Below are positions 11,258 through 22,527 of a DNA stretch of 64,000 bases, in pieces (the first letter of the stretch is position 1; the number at the start of each line of letters is the position of its first letter). Under the pieces are notes generated by a model that saw only the letters and a list, made by a program, of their open reading frames with translations, ran no database searches and was not told the DNA's origin. The DNA is from Peronospora farinosa (taxonomy: Eukaryota; Oomycota; Peronosporomycetes; Peronosporales; Peronosporaceae): positions 310,001 to 374,000 of the forward strand of contig CANTFK010000054.1 of assembly GCA_947646735.1 (NCBI GenBank). Direction: 5' to 3'. The translations under genes were made by a program, and so were the position numbers.

Positions 11258-12206
11258 ACATAAAGCGGCTGGGCCGGACGGGCTTAACAACGATTTTATT
11301 AAGGACTATCAAGCACTACTTGCACCGGCACTCGTCACGATAGGCAACGACATACTGCAGGGAAGAACGCCACCAGCCTCCTTTTTGGAGGGATTAATCA
11401 TCCCGCTCCGGAAGAAGGGGGATTCGGCAGATGCAATGGATTATCGACCGATAGCGTTGCTACAGTCAGGCTACAAAGTCGTCGCCAAGGTACTATCTCA
11501 TCGCGTACAAAAATTGTTAGGGGTTCCTATCCAAGACACTCAACAAGGTTTTGTACATGGAAGACAAATGTCTAAAACAGTCATGATGATGATGGCACAC
11601 CTTGTAACGGCGCAACACGAACCGGACCTGGAGCTTGCAGATAGTCGAGCAATTTTATTGCTGGATCTTCGCAAGGCATATGACACGGTCTCGCGCGATT
11701 TTTTATTTGAAGTTATGCGGTATTTCGGGTTTGCGGAGTCCTTCATTACAATGATTCGGAACCTCCACCGTAACACTACCGCCCGATTTGTAGTCAATGG
11801 GATATTATCCGACCCGATTACCGTACTCACGGGCATCCGTCAGGGTTGTCCCTTAGCACCACTACTTTTTCTTCTCGTGGCAGAAATACTAGCAATCGCA
11901 CTACTGCAAAGTACCCAGATACGGGGGTTGCGGCATCCAGGCATTCCTACCCAGGAACAAAAATTCTCCGCTTTTGTTGATGATTCGACGGTTTTTTTAC
12001 ACCACGCGGGGCAGATACCGGAGGTAATGAGCATCGTTCATCGCTTCGGGGAGCTCTCAGGGCTGTCTGTACAACCAGCAAAGAGTGTACTGACTTTCCT
12101 CAATACAGCGGTCGCAATCTCCGATTATGAAGGAATTCCAGTACTCCGTCATGGTCAAACGACTAGGTATTTTAGGGTACCAGGTGGGGACTGGAGACCT
12201 GGTTGA
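11258..12206 (+). pseudogene. LINE reverse transcriptase
   Basis: The open frame shows the non-LTR RT blocks in order: [72 protein letters not shown] (first catalytic Asp), [19 protein letters not shown] and [12 protein letters not shown] (catalytic FVDD). No ATG begins it, because the element is 5'-truncated and the frame simply continues from the truncation point. The frame changes after about 12170, and the next part ([18 protein letters not shown]) lies in a different frame to 12432. Confidence 0.9.
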
Positions 12207-14280
12207 CGCAAATTGGGCCTTACGGATTCGAAACGTCAGAAAGCGTCTAGCCACCGCGGCAAGCCTCTCAACCAGCGTCGCCGTGAGGATACTGCTACTG
12301 AATGCTGTCATGCTACCAGCAGTCTTATTTACAGCTGATGTCTTCCGGCTCCCGCAATGGGCTCGAGCAGAACTGCACAACATACAGAAGCAATTTATGT
12401 GGCATCACACCACGTCTACATGCAACAGCTGATACAAGGTCAATCCAGGCCTGCTATACACACCACGCGGGGCGGGGGGGATAGGGCTCGTCTCCATAGA
12501 CGTCGCCATATGCACTCAAAATTTTAAGCATGCGATGAAGTGGCTGATTCAGAAACGCGATCGCTACTTCTATGCTTGGGCAGCGTGGTCATTTCAAGAT
12601 ATGGAGGACTCAGCTATGTGGAGAATCTCACCGGCATCACCCAAAGCCGGTAGAAACAGCACGCTAATGGCTCCACAACCGGAAATCAGAGCGGAATTAA
12701 GCGCGTGGATCGCACCGACGTCAGAAGAATGGACGATCATTAAACAGCATCGTGATGGAATTTTGAAGCGCCTAGTGACGCACCTCGTGGCCACCAGGTC
12801 GGACCAGGATTTACTTCTCCAATATTATGAAGATATCCCGACTATTACAAACATGTACACCCAGGAGCACAAAGACTTTTGGGCGACTTACAGGTGGGAT
12901 CAGAATCCTTGGATAATAGATGACAAGGGGATTATGCTGTCAACAAAGAAATATCCACTACTACCCGCCTGCACGCTAGCTGAGCTACACATTCGGCGAG
13001 TGTCAACGCTGGATTACCGTATTCGGGTCCCAACAACGAAACTGAATACTTACCACACGCTGCCTAAACTAGGGCTATGGGCAACAGCCATACTTATGGC
13101 AAGTCCCTATCTGCACGAAGCAGAAGAAATGCAAATACCGGCTCAGCTTACGCTGCGGAACGGGCCGGAGGTATTGAACACGTACACCTGGACATTGCTG
13201 GACCAGGGGGTCACACACGGGCGCCAGAAAGCACACGCCGGCGGCAACCACGCCCTTATCGTCCTCCATCAAGCCAACGACGGACTCCATTGGATCATTG
13301 ATCACATGACCGATGTGCCAGAAGCTGATCAACAGGAGCTGGTGGATCTACAACAGAAAACACGCAACACGGCGCTTGTATTCACAGCGCATCCGCTGCT
13401 ACATGGGTTTCCATGGAGTCTCCCACCTTCCATCAACAACATGCACGCATTCAAGGCGCTTCAACGCCAACCATTCCATCGCGCCAAACGAAAGCTTCAT
13501 CCAGCACTTACGGCGGTAATTACCAGGCTACATCAACGAGACGGCTCACAGGACGGTAACCACTTCCCGATGTCGCAGTCACCGGCACAACTCTGGGATC
13601 ACGGACACACTCTCACGGAATACCAGGTCTGGGTATGCTACAGAGTAGCTACTCATCAGTTGAACCTGTACTTTCCGGGACGCGACATGGACTCGACGTG
13701 CAAGAGGCATCTGGCCTGCATCGGGCAACACGAAGGACTCCTTCATATCCTCTGGGACTGTGTCGGAGCATCCAAGTCTTGGGCATACATCATCACGCAG
13801 TGGACGCGATCGGAGGTATCATCCGCCCAAATGGAGTTGTACAAACAAGCAGCGTTATCGCGCGCAGCACCGGAGCTACCTCCGAGAGTGCGGGCAGATA
13901 TTGAGCATATGTTCCCAGACAAAACTGACATCGTTGGACGGGCCTGGAAAAGAATATGGTGGATAGCGTGCTCCGTATGCGTGACCATGCTCTGGATTCA
14001 GCGAAACAGAAGTATTCATAAGCAGGAAAGTGCGTCCACGGAGCAAGAGGTAGCGGAAGTCAAACAAGTCCTTCTTCGCCAACTCCGAGCGGTCCTTATC
14101 AGGGAACAACGAAGGGATAAAGATGTGAGCAAAGGCGTCTACCTTCGCCTAGCAACGGAAATGTTCCAAGACACCATCAACATCCGGCAGCCGGTACTGC
14201 ATAGCCCACGTAACCGCCAGGAGACAACTCCGGGGGTACTGGAATGGCTGAGGACTTTTCAGAAATCTTGTAAACCATAA
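12127..14280 (+). pseudogene. LINE pol C-terminal part
   Basis: Two frames (12127-12432 and 12535-14280) carry the region downstream of RT. The second is a long open frame of 581 codons. Near 13630-13760 it has TEYQVWVCYRVATHQL and a CX5CX8HX4C-type knuckle (CKRHLACIGQHEGLLHILWDC), the C-terminal zinc motif common in LINE pol. It ends with TAA at 14280, 31 bases before the target duplication, so the 3' UTR is very short. Confidence 0.85.
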
Positions 14281-14310
14281 ACGGTAAATAGACAGTCTGT
14301 TTCCACCACC

Positions 14311-14325
14311 ACAAATTAATATGTA
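14311..14325. repeat. Target-site duplication, right copy (LINE)
   Basis: ACAAATTAATATGTA, identical to 11229-11243. Confidence 0.9.
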
Positions 14326-15650
14326 TAGGCGAATACAAAAAGTAGTATTTTCATAGTAAATAATAGGAAAATACAAGTAAAACATTACATATGTAAAGAA
14401 GTTTTCTTTAAATCTACAGCTTAAGTATCACCAAGAAAAGGAACCACAAGATGAGGAATATATATGTACACTAAACGCCAAAACAAACATAAATACCAAG
14501 CCGATAAATTGATCATTATGTACTTTTTCGCGAAATTCCTGCTGCGTCTGGCTCAATAATGTAGTTCTGTCTCGGCTTTCGGTACAAGCAAGCAATCATC
14601 GAACGGCTACTAGTGCTCGTCTCGTACAAAGATATTAAGCTTGAGGGCGATATTATGGAAAATGGCACAGACGTTTGTAAGTGCTCCACTTGGTGACTTA
14701 ATCGAAGAAGGTGCTAAAGATGTTCCGAAGGCAATTGCATATTTCAGATCCAGAAGGAGCTGGTAACTTCAATCGACGTTGTCGCTTTCACATACGATCT
14801 TGTGAGTCATGACGCTCGCTAGGAGCATGATATGCATCAGAGCTCATGCCTGTACCCGACCAAATATCGAAAAGGTATACTAATATCCCGTTCAGCGTAT
14901 ATTTCACCTTCGTCCGACTTTTCGTGGTATATACAGATTCTCCAATACCTACGCACTATAATTTATCGCTTGTGTCGATCTGGCAGCCTTCCTTACGAGC
15001 ACAGACGATTTCCAAACTAGATATATCGGCGCCATAATTATAGATTAGATTCGCGCGAATATTGTTGACCTTCTCAGAGGCCTTAGCCCGCTAAACCACT
15101 CTCCTGGAGCATGATGCTTCCAAGTTGGAATCTGCATTGACACCATTTCAATTGGTCTTTACTACTGCGCGCAGAAGACTGGAAACAGCTTTCGCGACGC
15201 AGATAGGTGCTTGTTCTAAAATTCCTTGCGCGGTTTGCTTAAGCCGACCGGTAACGGTTTGAACAGCGCTTCGGCGCCAACCAGAATCACCACCACCGTA
15301 CGCGGAGGTAAGACGGTTTAGCTGCTTCCGCACAATGCTCGTAGGTGTGTACATGCGCAGCACGTGGCATCTTCTTTAAAATGCCCGTCTACAATTGGTA
15401 GCACTGATAGTCCTTTCCACTTGCCGTCTCTATGACCGTACGTGTGGATACGGATGGCCCTCAATATGTATTAGGGGAATTTTACTTAACTCTCCCAACA
15501 TTATAGGGAGTTAACTGAGCATTTGGCGCATGGACTTTAATACTAATGCCCTGGCTATCCACTTGAATTGCTCCAACTGAGCAACATGTTGCTTAGGGGG
15601 ACAATTCACTCTCTTGATTCTACCGGCCATAAAGACAACGTCATCACTGC
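14326..15650. other. Unassigned intergenic stretch
   Basis: AT-rich at first. A 71-codon minus-strand ORF (15148-15363) is the only frame that looks mildly protein-like. I recognise no domain. Confidence 0.4.
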
Positions 15651-16589
15651 CTTCTCCCGGGTAAAATCATCAAAAACGTGCATGGGCCACAACAGCTGCA
15701 GGTTTAAAAGCCGTCGCTGATCAGGTTAATCTATGGCCCATAGCATGCTAGGTGCCAAGCCGTGGATATTCTCCAAGGTCCTACTTCCGCCCATGTCTTC
15801 CGACCGGTTGTTTGGTTCGCCAAATTGGCTGCGATATACAGCCAATTCGAGGAGAACCACAACCAAGTGCTTTAGGAGGTGACCCACTGCCTGTGGATCT
15901 TCAAAGGCCAAGCAAGCTCGACCACCTTCCTCGCGTCCTACTATTACGCACGGATGAAAGTCAGGGTCTGGCGACTCGGGCGTGGCGAGACATGATCAGC
16001 CTGATCCTCACAGGGATGAGTGGTGGCGATACGGTCTCGACATCCTCTTGGAACCCTTCTTCCGGCACCTCCCTCGATGGTGTACTGATATCCAGATCGT
16101 GCGTAGGGGTCAGACCCCGCCAATTTATTGTGTCCGACTCCGTGTGACTCTGGCTCACGCAAAATCGTTTGTCATCAGAGCCTCACCCTGTGACCTTGGT
16201 TCCTCGCACAAAGAGCAAATTTGTTTACCCTTTTAGGTCTCCCCACTTTTAGACATGTATTTCCGGTCTTTTTAACGTATTAAGTCTGCGTTTGCCCACA
16301 TTCCCATTCTCTTGTTCTACTTTCCTCTTCCTTTTAGGAATCACACCAGATCTTCATTTTTCGTTACATAATACTTATTTCTTGATGAGAAAAGCACGCA
16401 TTAGAGCAATTAAGCTTGGCTTCCAAGACGTCACAGTACAGCTGAACTAGATTAAGCTGCGCCTAAATGCCTGAAAAAGAGCTGGAAAGCAGCGTCGAGT
16501 CGTCAGCGAAGAAGACGCTGGTGACGGTGTGGTCGTCGCTGAGACAGACGCCGTGCTATATTTGCTGTTGTAGTTAGTTTCCCAGTGGT

Positions 16590-17213
16590 TCAATGACCAT
16601 TAAAAATGCAGCGCGGAGAGCGGATCGCCTTGCTTGATGCCCTAAGTGAAAAAGATCGGCGGTTGTACGTGACCGTTATGTAAGAGATGTGCTTTCTAAT
16701 TGGTGTAAAGCAGCGTCTCCCAGTCAAAAAAATCACGCCGCAACTCATGTAAGCGAGCACTTGAAACATGTAGCCCCAGTCGACACGGTCATAGGCTTTC
16801 AAATTCGAGAAAAATGGCGTAATCCTCCTTCTCACGAGTGGTCACTAGGTCCTGTTAGTCGACTATGAATCGCACATGGTGATGGAGAGACCGTCCTTTG
16901 ACAAATGCCTTCTGATCAGCATGGGTAGATATGGGAGAAAGAGTAAGAGTCGGTTTGTCAAAACTTTGGACAGCGCTTTTTCATCAACGCCCATGAGCGA
17001 GATAGGTCGAAATGTTTCCGGGATCGGCACGTGAACCCTTCGTGCGTAACAGGCAGACAGCGGACTTGCGCTAAGAAAGATAAAGCTTACCTCGGTGTAA
17101 TTGGTAGTTAAAAACGATGCGGAGACAATTCTCAGAGAATTCAGGCGCAACTTGGTAGAAACCGGCCAAAGCACCGACCATGCCGAGCGCGGAGGGCGCG
17201 GAGTGGCTTTCAT
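16590..17213 (-). pseudogene. LINE RT relic
   Basis: RPISLMGVDEKALSKVLTNRL (RT block 1-2) is encoded near 16960-17020, and LKAYDRVDWGYMFQVLAYM (the catalytic Asp block) near 16750-16800. The two lie in different frames. This is the normal order of an apurinic-endonuclease LINE. No intact ORF remains. Confidence 0.72.
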
Positions 17214-17962
17214 GTGTCACATCCGCAAAGTCGTCCCCAGAGATGTGCGTTTAGCATTGCCTGGTCGCAAATTGAGAAACTTGCGTTGATCGTGTCCAGC
17301 AACTTTTTTCGGCTGAAGGTAGCCGTAAATGAAGGTAGGTCGGCAGGACTGACAGCTTCACCCATGATAGCTCCTTAATGGGCTCTCCTAGATGTCGTCT
17401 GGGTTGCGCGATATAGTACCTGTGGAGCTCAAATATATTCAATGCTGACTCTTCGGAGTAAAGGATCAAGCAGACGAAAGAAATACAGGTAAGACGTCTC
17501 GATATTTCGGACGTGAAAGTCGAAGGCTGAGTCTTTATTAAATCAGCTACACCGAGAAACACAGTCACGTAAGCGGTGGGAGAAGCCCTAAAGTATTCCT
17601 GAGCGGTGGGTTCACGCTCGACGCGTTACTGGGCGTCTGCCTGGTCTAGAACTGCTTGTGCGCATAAAATGGTGGCATCAGTTTGGTGACGTAACTTGCT
17701 TTGAAGAGCCTGGAGCTGACGTTGCATGGACTTCTTCCTCCTCCTAGACCTCGCCCGAATTCAAATCATCATGTCATTTCGCAATTACCTCTTGGCTCCA
17801 CCGCGGATGGCATCAACAATATTGAAGTCGATAAGATATGCCGGAGAGGGACATTTGCCGTAGCCATGAGTCTCAGACACGAGGCGTAGGGTCGCCACAT
17901 GAGCCAAATGGTCTCCTGCACCCTAGAGTGCAAAGTGCTTAAAGGTCACCGTATAACGCGGA

Positions 17963-18250
17963 TTAAAACTCTTCCGACAATATAACATAGTCCAGTCGAT
18001 TTCGACGCGGTTGAGGACCAGTGAATGGGCGTTCTTCGGGGATATGAATTCGCCAGGCATTAAAACACCTGATTAGCCCAGCCATCGCGTACAAGCGCTT
18101 CGACCAGGGTGAGAGACCAAATGCGGCTGGAACGATTCCAAAAATGAGTTCCAAGGGCGTATTTAAGTCGCCATAAATCATGTGTGTAGCGGTGTCTGTA
18201 AAGCGATCCACCGGGAAAAGTTGAAGAAGACGGCCTTTTCGTGGCCATCA
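17963..18250 (-). pseudogene. LINE apurinic-type endonuclease relic
   Basis: The translation includes IYGDLNTPL (the GDFN block), AWRIHIPEERPFTGPQPRRNR and LDYVILSEEF, the C-terminal blocks of an APE-type LINE endonuclease. It lies upstream of the RT relic on the same strand, as expected. Confidence 0.72.
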
Positions 18251-19143
18251 ACCGCTGAGTACACGTTTTAAATGTACATCGGAGATTTAAGTACAACTTA
18301 CCTGACGACTAAATAGCATTTATGGGATAGCTAATTCACGAACTTTCTCGGCCGTACGAAAACCAGAAAACTCAAAGCGAAGGATTTTAAAAAAACGCCA
18401 TACGGATGTGTCGTTAGTGCCCCTCCAGGCGAATGTGTCGTCATCTTTATAACCCCGCCATACGGATATGACGTCTGGGAGGCGCCAACCAGAACATATT
18501 TACTAACACAGAGCTAGTGCGTGAACCAAGCTTGAAGGTGAAACGAGAATCGTTTGAGGTGATGAAAATCGTATAAGCTTGGTTTCTTAGACGCAAGAAT
18601 GACTGTAGTGCTCGAGCAGGTGCTCGATGAGAGGATCCCATTTTTCTTGATTCCATTACTATTGACTAATAATAAGCTGACGTCCAGCCATGAGACCTCA
18701 GACGTGTTGGATCGTTGAATCACCTTAGTATTTCACTACGAGCGTTTAAAATCACGAGCAACGGATGACCTTCGACTTGCTCGAGCTGGAACACCTCGGC
18801 ATTGTCGGGACAAAACGGCCGCAGTCACGAAGATACTCAAGATCCTTAAGCAGATCACCTTGTCACTACACTTTTTACAAATCTATAAGCAGTGGGTACC
18901 GATCGCGGAACGAAGCAGAAAAAGTAAGATGTTGGAGTGAAGTAGCCGGACTTTGTGTGCTGAAATCCAGGGCACAGACCAACCCGTCAGATGCTGGAGC
19001 CGATTGTCCTTCTTGAAGAGCTGAGGTGCTGTTCACATCAAGATCAGCTCAAAAAGCGACAGTACCGTAGTCGCACGCACAATTGTCGCTGGGTATCTTT
19101 GTCTTACCATTCGGCAACGCACCAAAGCACACCGTTTCGTGTC

Positions 19144-19455
19144 TTAGGCTATTTGATTAAATATATTCGTCCCATTTGCGAGCAAAATGGTGGCGGTGGA
19201 GGGGTCGGTCGCAGTCAATATGTGATTGATCATGTGAAGCTGAGCCATCTCAGTAACGCTGGGTCTTATTTCACGCATTTTACGTAGGAATGCAGCATTG
19301 AAAGCCATGGAGGCTCTAATGGAGGACATGTAGATGATCGTACCAGGGTTGTTCGTTGTGCGAAAAGATTTTTGGAGGCCACCGATCATTGCATCGGCAG
19401 CTGCTAAAGGATCCGAATGCAACCGGAGATTAGCCATTTCTTCTGCAGACCCCAC
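19144..19455 (-). other. Unassigned protein-like ORF, possible LINE ORF1 fragment
   Basis: This 103-codon frame (SDPLAAADAMIGGLQKSFRTT, then IYMSSIRASMAFNAAFLRKM) has normal amino-acid composition. It lies upstream of the decayed LINE endonuclease on the same strand. I do not recognise it; ORF1 is only a positional guess. Confidence 0.3.
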
Positions 19456-21240
19456 TCGCTGACGATCTCCTGGGTTTGCGTGAGCTCCTTAGTTTTCCCC
19501 ATGCTGCTGTGGTGCTTCGTCAAGAAGTGACTGACTTCCGTTCTAGCAGCCAGACCAGGAGGAGCCTGTACTTTTAACGGGTCGATCTGGAATCGCGAAG
19601 TCGTAATCTAGTTTAAAATCGCTGTACAGCAGTCGTTTTCAGCCTCAACAGTGCGCATCACGTTAAAGTAATTATAATGCGTAATGCCAGCGAGAGGCTT
19701 TGAGCACGATTTCGTCGGCGTGTTTTCAAAGTCTACATCAGCACGAAAACTTTTGCCTTTGCATTTACTGTCGGTCACAAGAATCTATGCGTAATATGGA
19801 ACGGTTTGTTGTGATGGGGGTGGTGGAAGCAAATGCAACCTAGACGATGTCGTACTACATGGTGGGGAAATTACATGGAAGCCCGCTGTGTCTACAAACA
19901 GCTCGATCGGAATTGAATCGGCATGGGAAGCGTCAGCTTCGGGTGTCTAAGAAAATGCGAGTCTGATAAACAGCTGTAGTAAAATTGCCTGCGTGCCACG
20001 ACGCATCACGGCAGCATACGATGGCTGCGAATGCCTCAAGTCTGGTATGATGTGGGTGTTAGCGTGAAGCGGGACATTGGTGCAGCTAAGTCGACCGCAT
20101 GTTAGGAGCGTTGACCTAGCACGAGACATGGGTCGAGAATGGAGCATTCTTATCAAGGATTGGGCAGATATCCCCATAAAACACGAGTTGGTTACACACA
20201 GCGCCACCAACAACGAGGTCCGGGAAGTCATTGTCCGAATCGAGAATACACACACCAAATGGCGGCGATGATAACCGCGGCCAAATTGACACCTCAAAAG
20301 GTACCATAAATGGGCTGTGCGCCTATCTCTAATCAACGCTTTAGCATGAGGTCAGCAAAAATCACTTTCAATACTTGACACGTCAATAATAAACGGTCGG
20401 CAAGGATTTCGAACTCGCCGAACAGTACCTTCCACATAAATTTTGGCTTCCTGGCTGGTAAGCCTCTTGAAAGCCTACTTCGACTTAGCCTTCACGCGAA
20501 TCTGCCACCATGCGCCTTGGTCAGATGACCTAGCTGTTGCTGGTCAATTTGCTGCTGGACAACAGGATTAGTATGGTCCTTACGCAGCGACGCGAGGATC
20601 TTAGTGAGCGCAGTGCACTGGAAGGCGTGCCCAGTCTCGATAATCATCACACAACGGGCATAAGGTAGGACGTATGGATGCTCGGTATATTGAGGCGGCA
20701 AGCTGGATCCAGTCACATCCAGCTTCATACAAAGCGTCGATGGTCTCAAAGTTAATTGCCTTGGGTCGGGGCGTTTTGACACGCGGAGAAATAGGTGCTT
20801 TAGCGGTGTCACGCCGGAATTATGTGGAGCGAAGAAGCAAGGCACGAAGTGTAGGTGATGACGTGGATTCACTAGGGATATGGCGCGATCTAGCCGCCGC
20901 ATAAGACGGCGGAGCTCCCTCAGTAGTGGGTGGCGCATCCTCCTCCCTTTCGTTGTCGGTCAGTGCGACATCTTCCAAGTCGGTATCGGAGCAGAGGAAT
21001 GAGAAGGACACGGAGCGCGCAACTGCACGACCATCCCGTCACATGACTTATCAAAATCGTGGCATGTGGCATGTGGCCAGAAAGAATGGCCAGATCCGTC
21101 GTGGAAATGGAGACTTTAACGCTGACTGGATGGGCGTGTTGAGGCTCCACCGGATGAGTATTAAAGGGCGAAGGGAGACTAAAGCCCACTTCTCCGATCG
21201 AGCTAATAACTTGCGTGATCACGGGAAGGGTGGCTTGCGG

Positions 21241-22017
21241 CAGCTTTGATGGAGAGGGATAATAGCAGTTTCCTGAAGGATTGGAAACTTCTAAACTTGG
21301 CTAGGGTGATGTGGTCCCGACGAGGCAAATTGACGAAGTTATTTATTGTCTTAGAATAGCGTCACCTCGAAAGTGAAATTTGTTAAAATAATACTTTGAG
21401 GACACACGTAAAATGAGACTATATGCGCTTACACATTAAGAGAGACTGTACACGTCTATATTTCTTAGCATCCAATCAAGCTGGTATTCCATTTCGAAGT
21501 AATCTCCTTGCATAGACACCAATTCAAAGTTTGACAACACTGCTTATCGATTTTTGTGTGTTCGCCTACAATAAACATGCTAGAATCTATCCTTTTCAAA
21601 AAGGTCGGCAAGGTTTTGAAGTTAGAGTGTAACACCCCTGTTACAGGTAAATTGCGACCTCACCTGATCGGCTAATGGTGTGACAAATTGGCAAAAGGGA
21701 CAAGGCGACAAGATCACCACGTCGACCATCATATGGTGATAGACGGACGCTATAGGAATTTAGACGTGGTATAAATTATAGTGCTGTTTTAGATGCATGG
21801 TGTAGAGTTGACATAAAAGATTAACACCATATATGTTAGTTTCTTTTTTTTACTTTGCAACATGTGCAACTACTCACCAACTTTGTACAAATTGCATAAC
21901 TATCCTGCTGTGATTAATGTTTTAAATTGCGGCTCTTTCCAGGGATGGATATATAAGATGCGGAAGCGATGCAAGGCTGTTCATTAAAATATCCATGACG
22001 ATAAAAGCTGTAACGGA
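21241..22017. other. AT-rich intergenic stretch left of element D
   Basis: No ORF, RNA gene or element terminus is seen before the GTTAC target duplication. Confidence 0.5.
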
Positions 22018-22022
22018 GTTAC
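22018..22022. repeat. Target-site duplication, left copy (element D)
   Basis: GTTAC, matched by 37624-37628. Confidence 0.85.
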
Positions 22023-22481
22023 TGTAATGGGGCAACCTCCGACTATACTGATTACAGTATAGTCTACTTTCACTGATTACAGTGAAAGCAGGTGCCTCAA
22101 TTACCTCTCTTACACAAGAGGCAGAGTAAGCTTTACTTCTAAACAAACGCTTAGAAGTAGAGGAAAAGAAAACTGTATTTAATATAGTTAACTATCTAAT
22201 AAAACTAATCTGTTATAACCTATGTTAACTATATTAAACTACAACTATGTATGTCGACAACTTGCCCTCCACTCATTGCGCGTGTCCATCGGTCATTGGT
22301 CAGCGCGTTGGTTGATATGATGGCCCATATCAACCAATAAGAGGGCATCTCCAACTTCAAGAAGATCTAGGGACAATATTATAAGAAAAGATAATATTGT
22401 CAAATATTATTAGTTATAATAATATTTTTATTGACACTTCATATAAGTGTCAATATTATGTAACGGGCTCACCCCGTTACA
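22023..22481 (-). repeat. Element D 3' LTR
   Basis: 459 bp, TG...CA. It is packed with hairpins: 10 bp at 22041/22055 and 9 bp at 22067/22080, both with an ATTA loop, 12 bp at 22308/22326 and 11 bp at 22372/22391. It ends in the inverted pair GTAACGGG/CCCGTTAC. Confidence 0.93.
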
Positions 22482-22496
22482 TCACCCCCCCTCAAC
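22482..22496 (-). other. Polypurine tract of element D
   Basis: On the minus strand GGTTGAGGGGGGGTGA directly precedes the LTR start TGTAACGGGG, as expected of the plus-strand primer. Confidence 0.75.
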
Positions 22497-22527
22497 CAAC
22501 AGTCACATTAGTGACTATTTAGTGACT

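Larger units (their letters stand above)
11244..14310 (+). mobile_element. 5'-truncated LINE flanked by a 15-bp target duplication
   Basis: The insertion is 3067 bp and is flanked by a perfect 15-bp duplication. The 5' end begins inside pol, just before RT ([11 protein letters not shown]), so the endonuclease and any ORF1 are missing. This is what incomplete target-primed reverse transcription produces. The 3' end is ...TTTCCACCACC with no poly(A) tail. The coding region has frame changes near 12170 and 12440-12530. Confidence 0.92.
15650..21240 (-). mobile_element. Very decayed LINE, minus strand
   Basis: Scattered blocks in several frames follow LINE order on the minus strand. A C-terminal knuckle-like ICSLCEEP lies near 16215. 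RT blocks lie at 16590-17213. Endonuclease blocks lie at 17963-18250. Upstream at 19144-19455 and 20492-20938 are protein-like frames that could be ORF1, though I cannot show it. Every block is interrupted by stops. Ends and target duplications were not found, so the outer limits are estimates. Confidence 0.6.

Noticed and set aside
22447..22527. Upstream GTG start extending the antisense ORF into the LTR
   Set aside because: The start codon would be non-ATG inside the LTR end; the ATG at 22528 is more reasonable.
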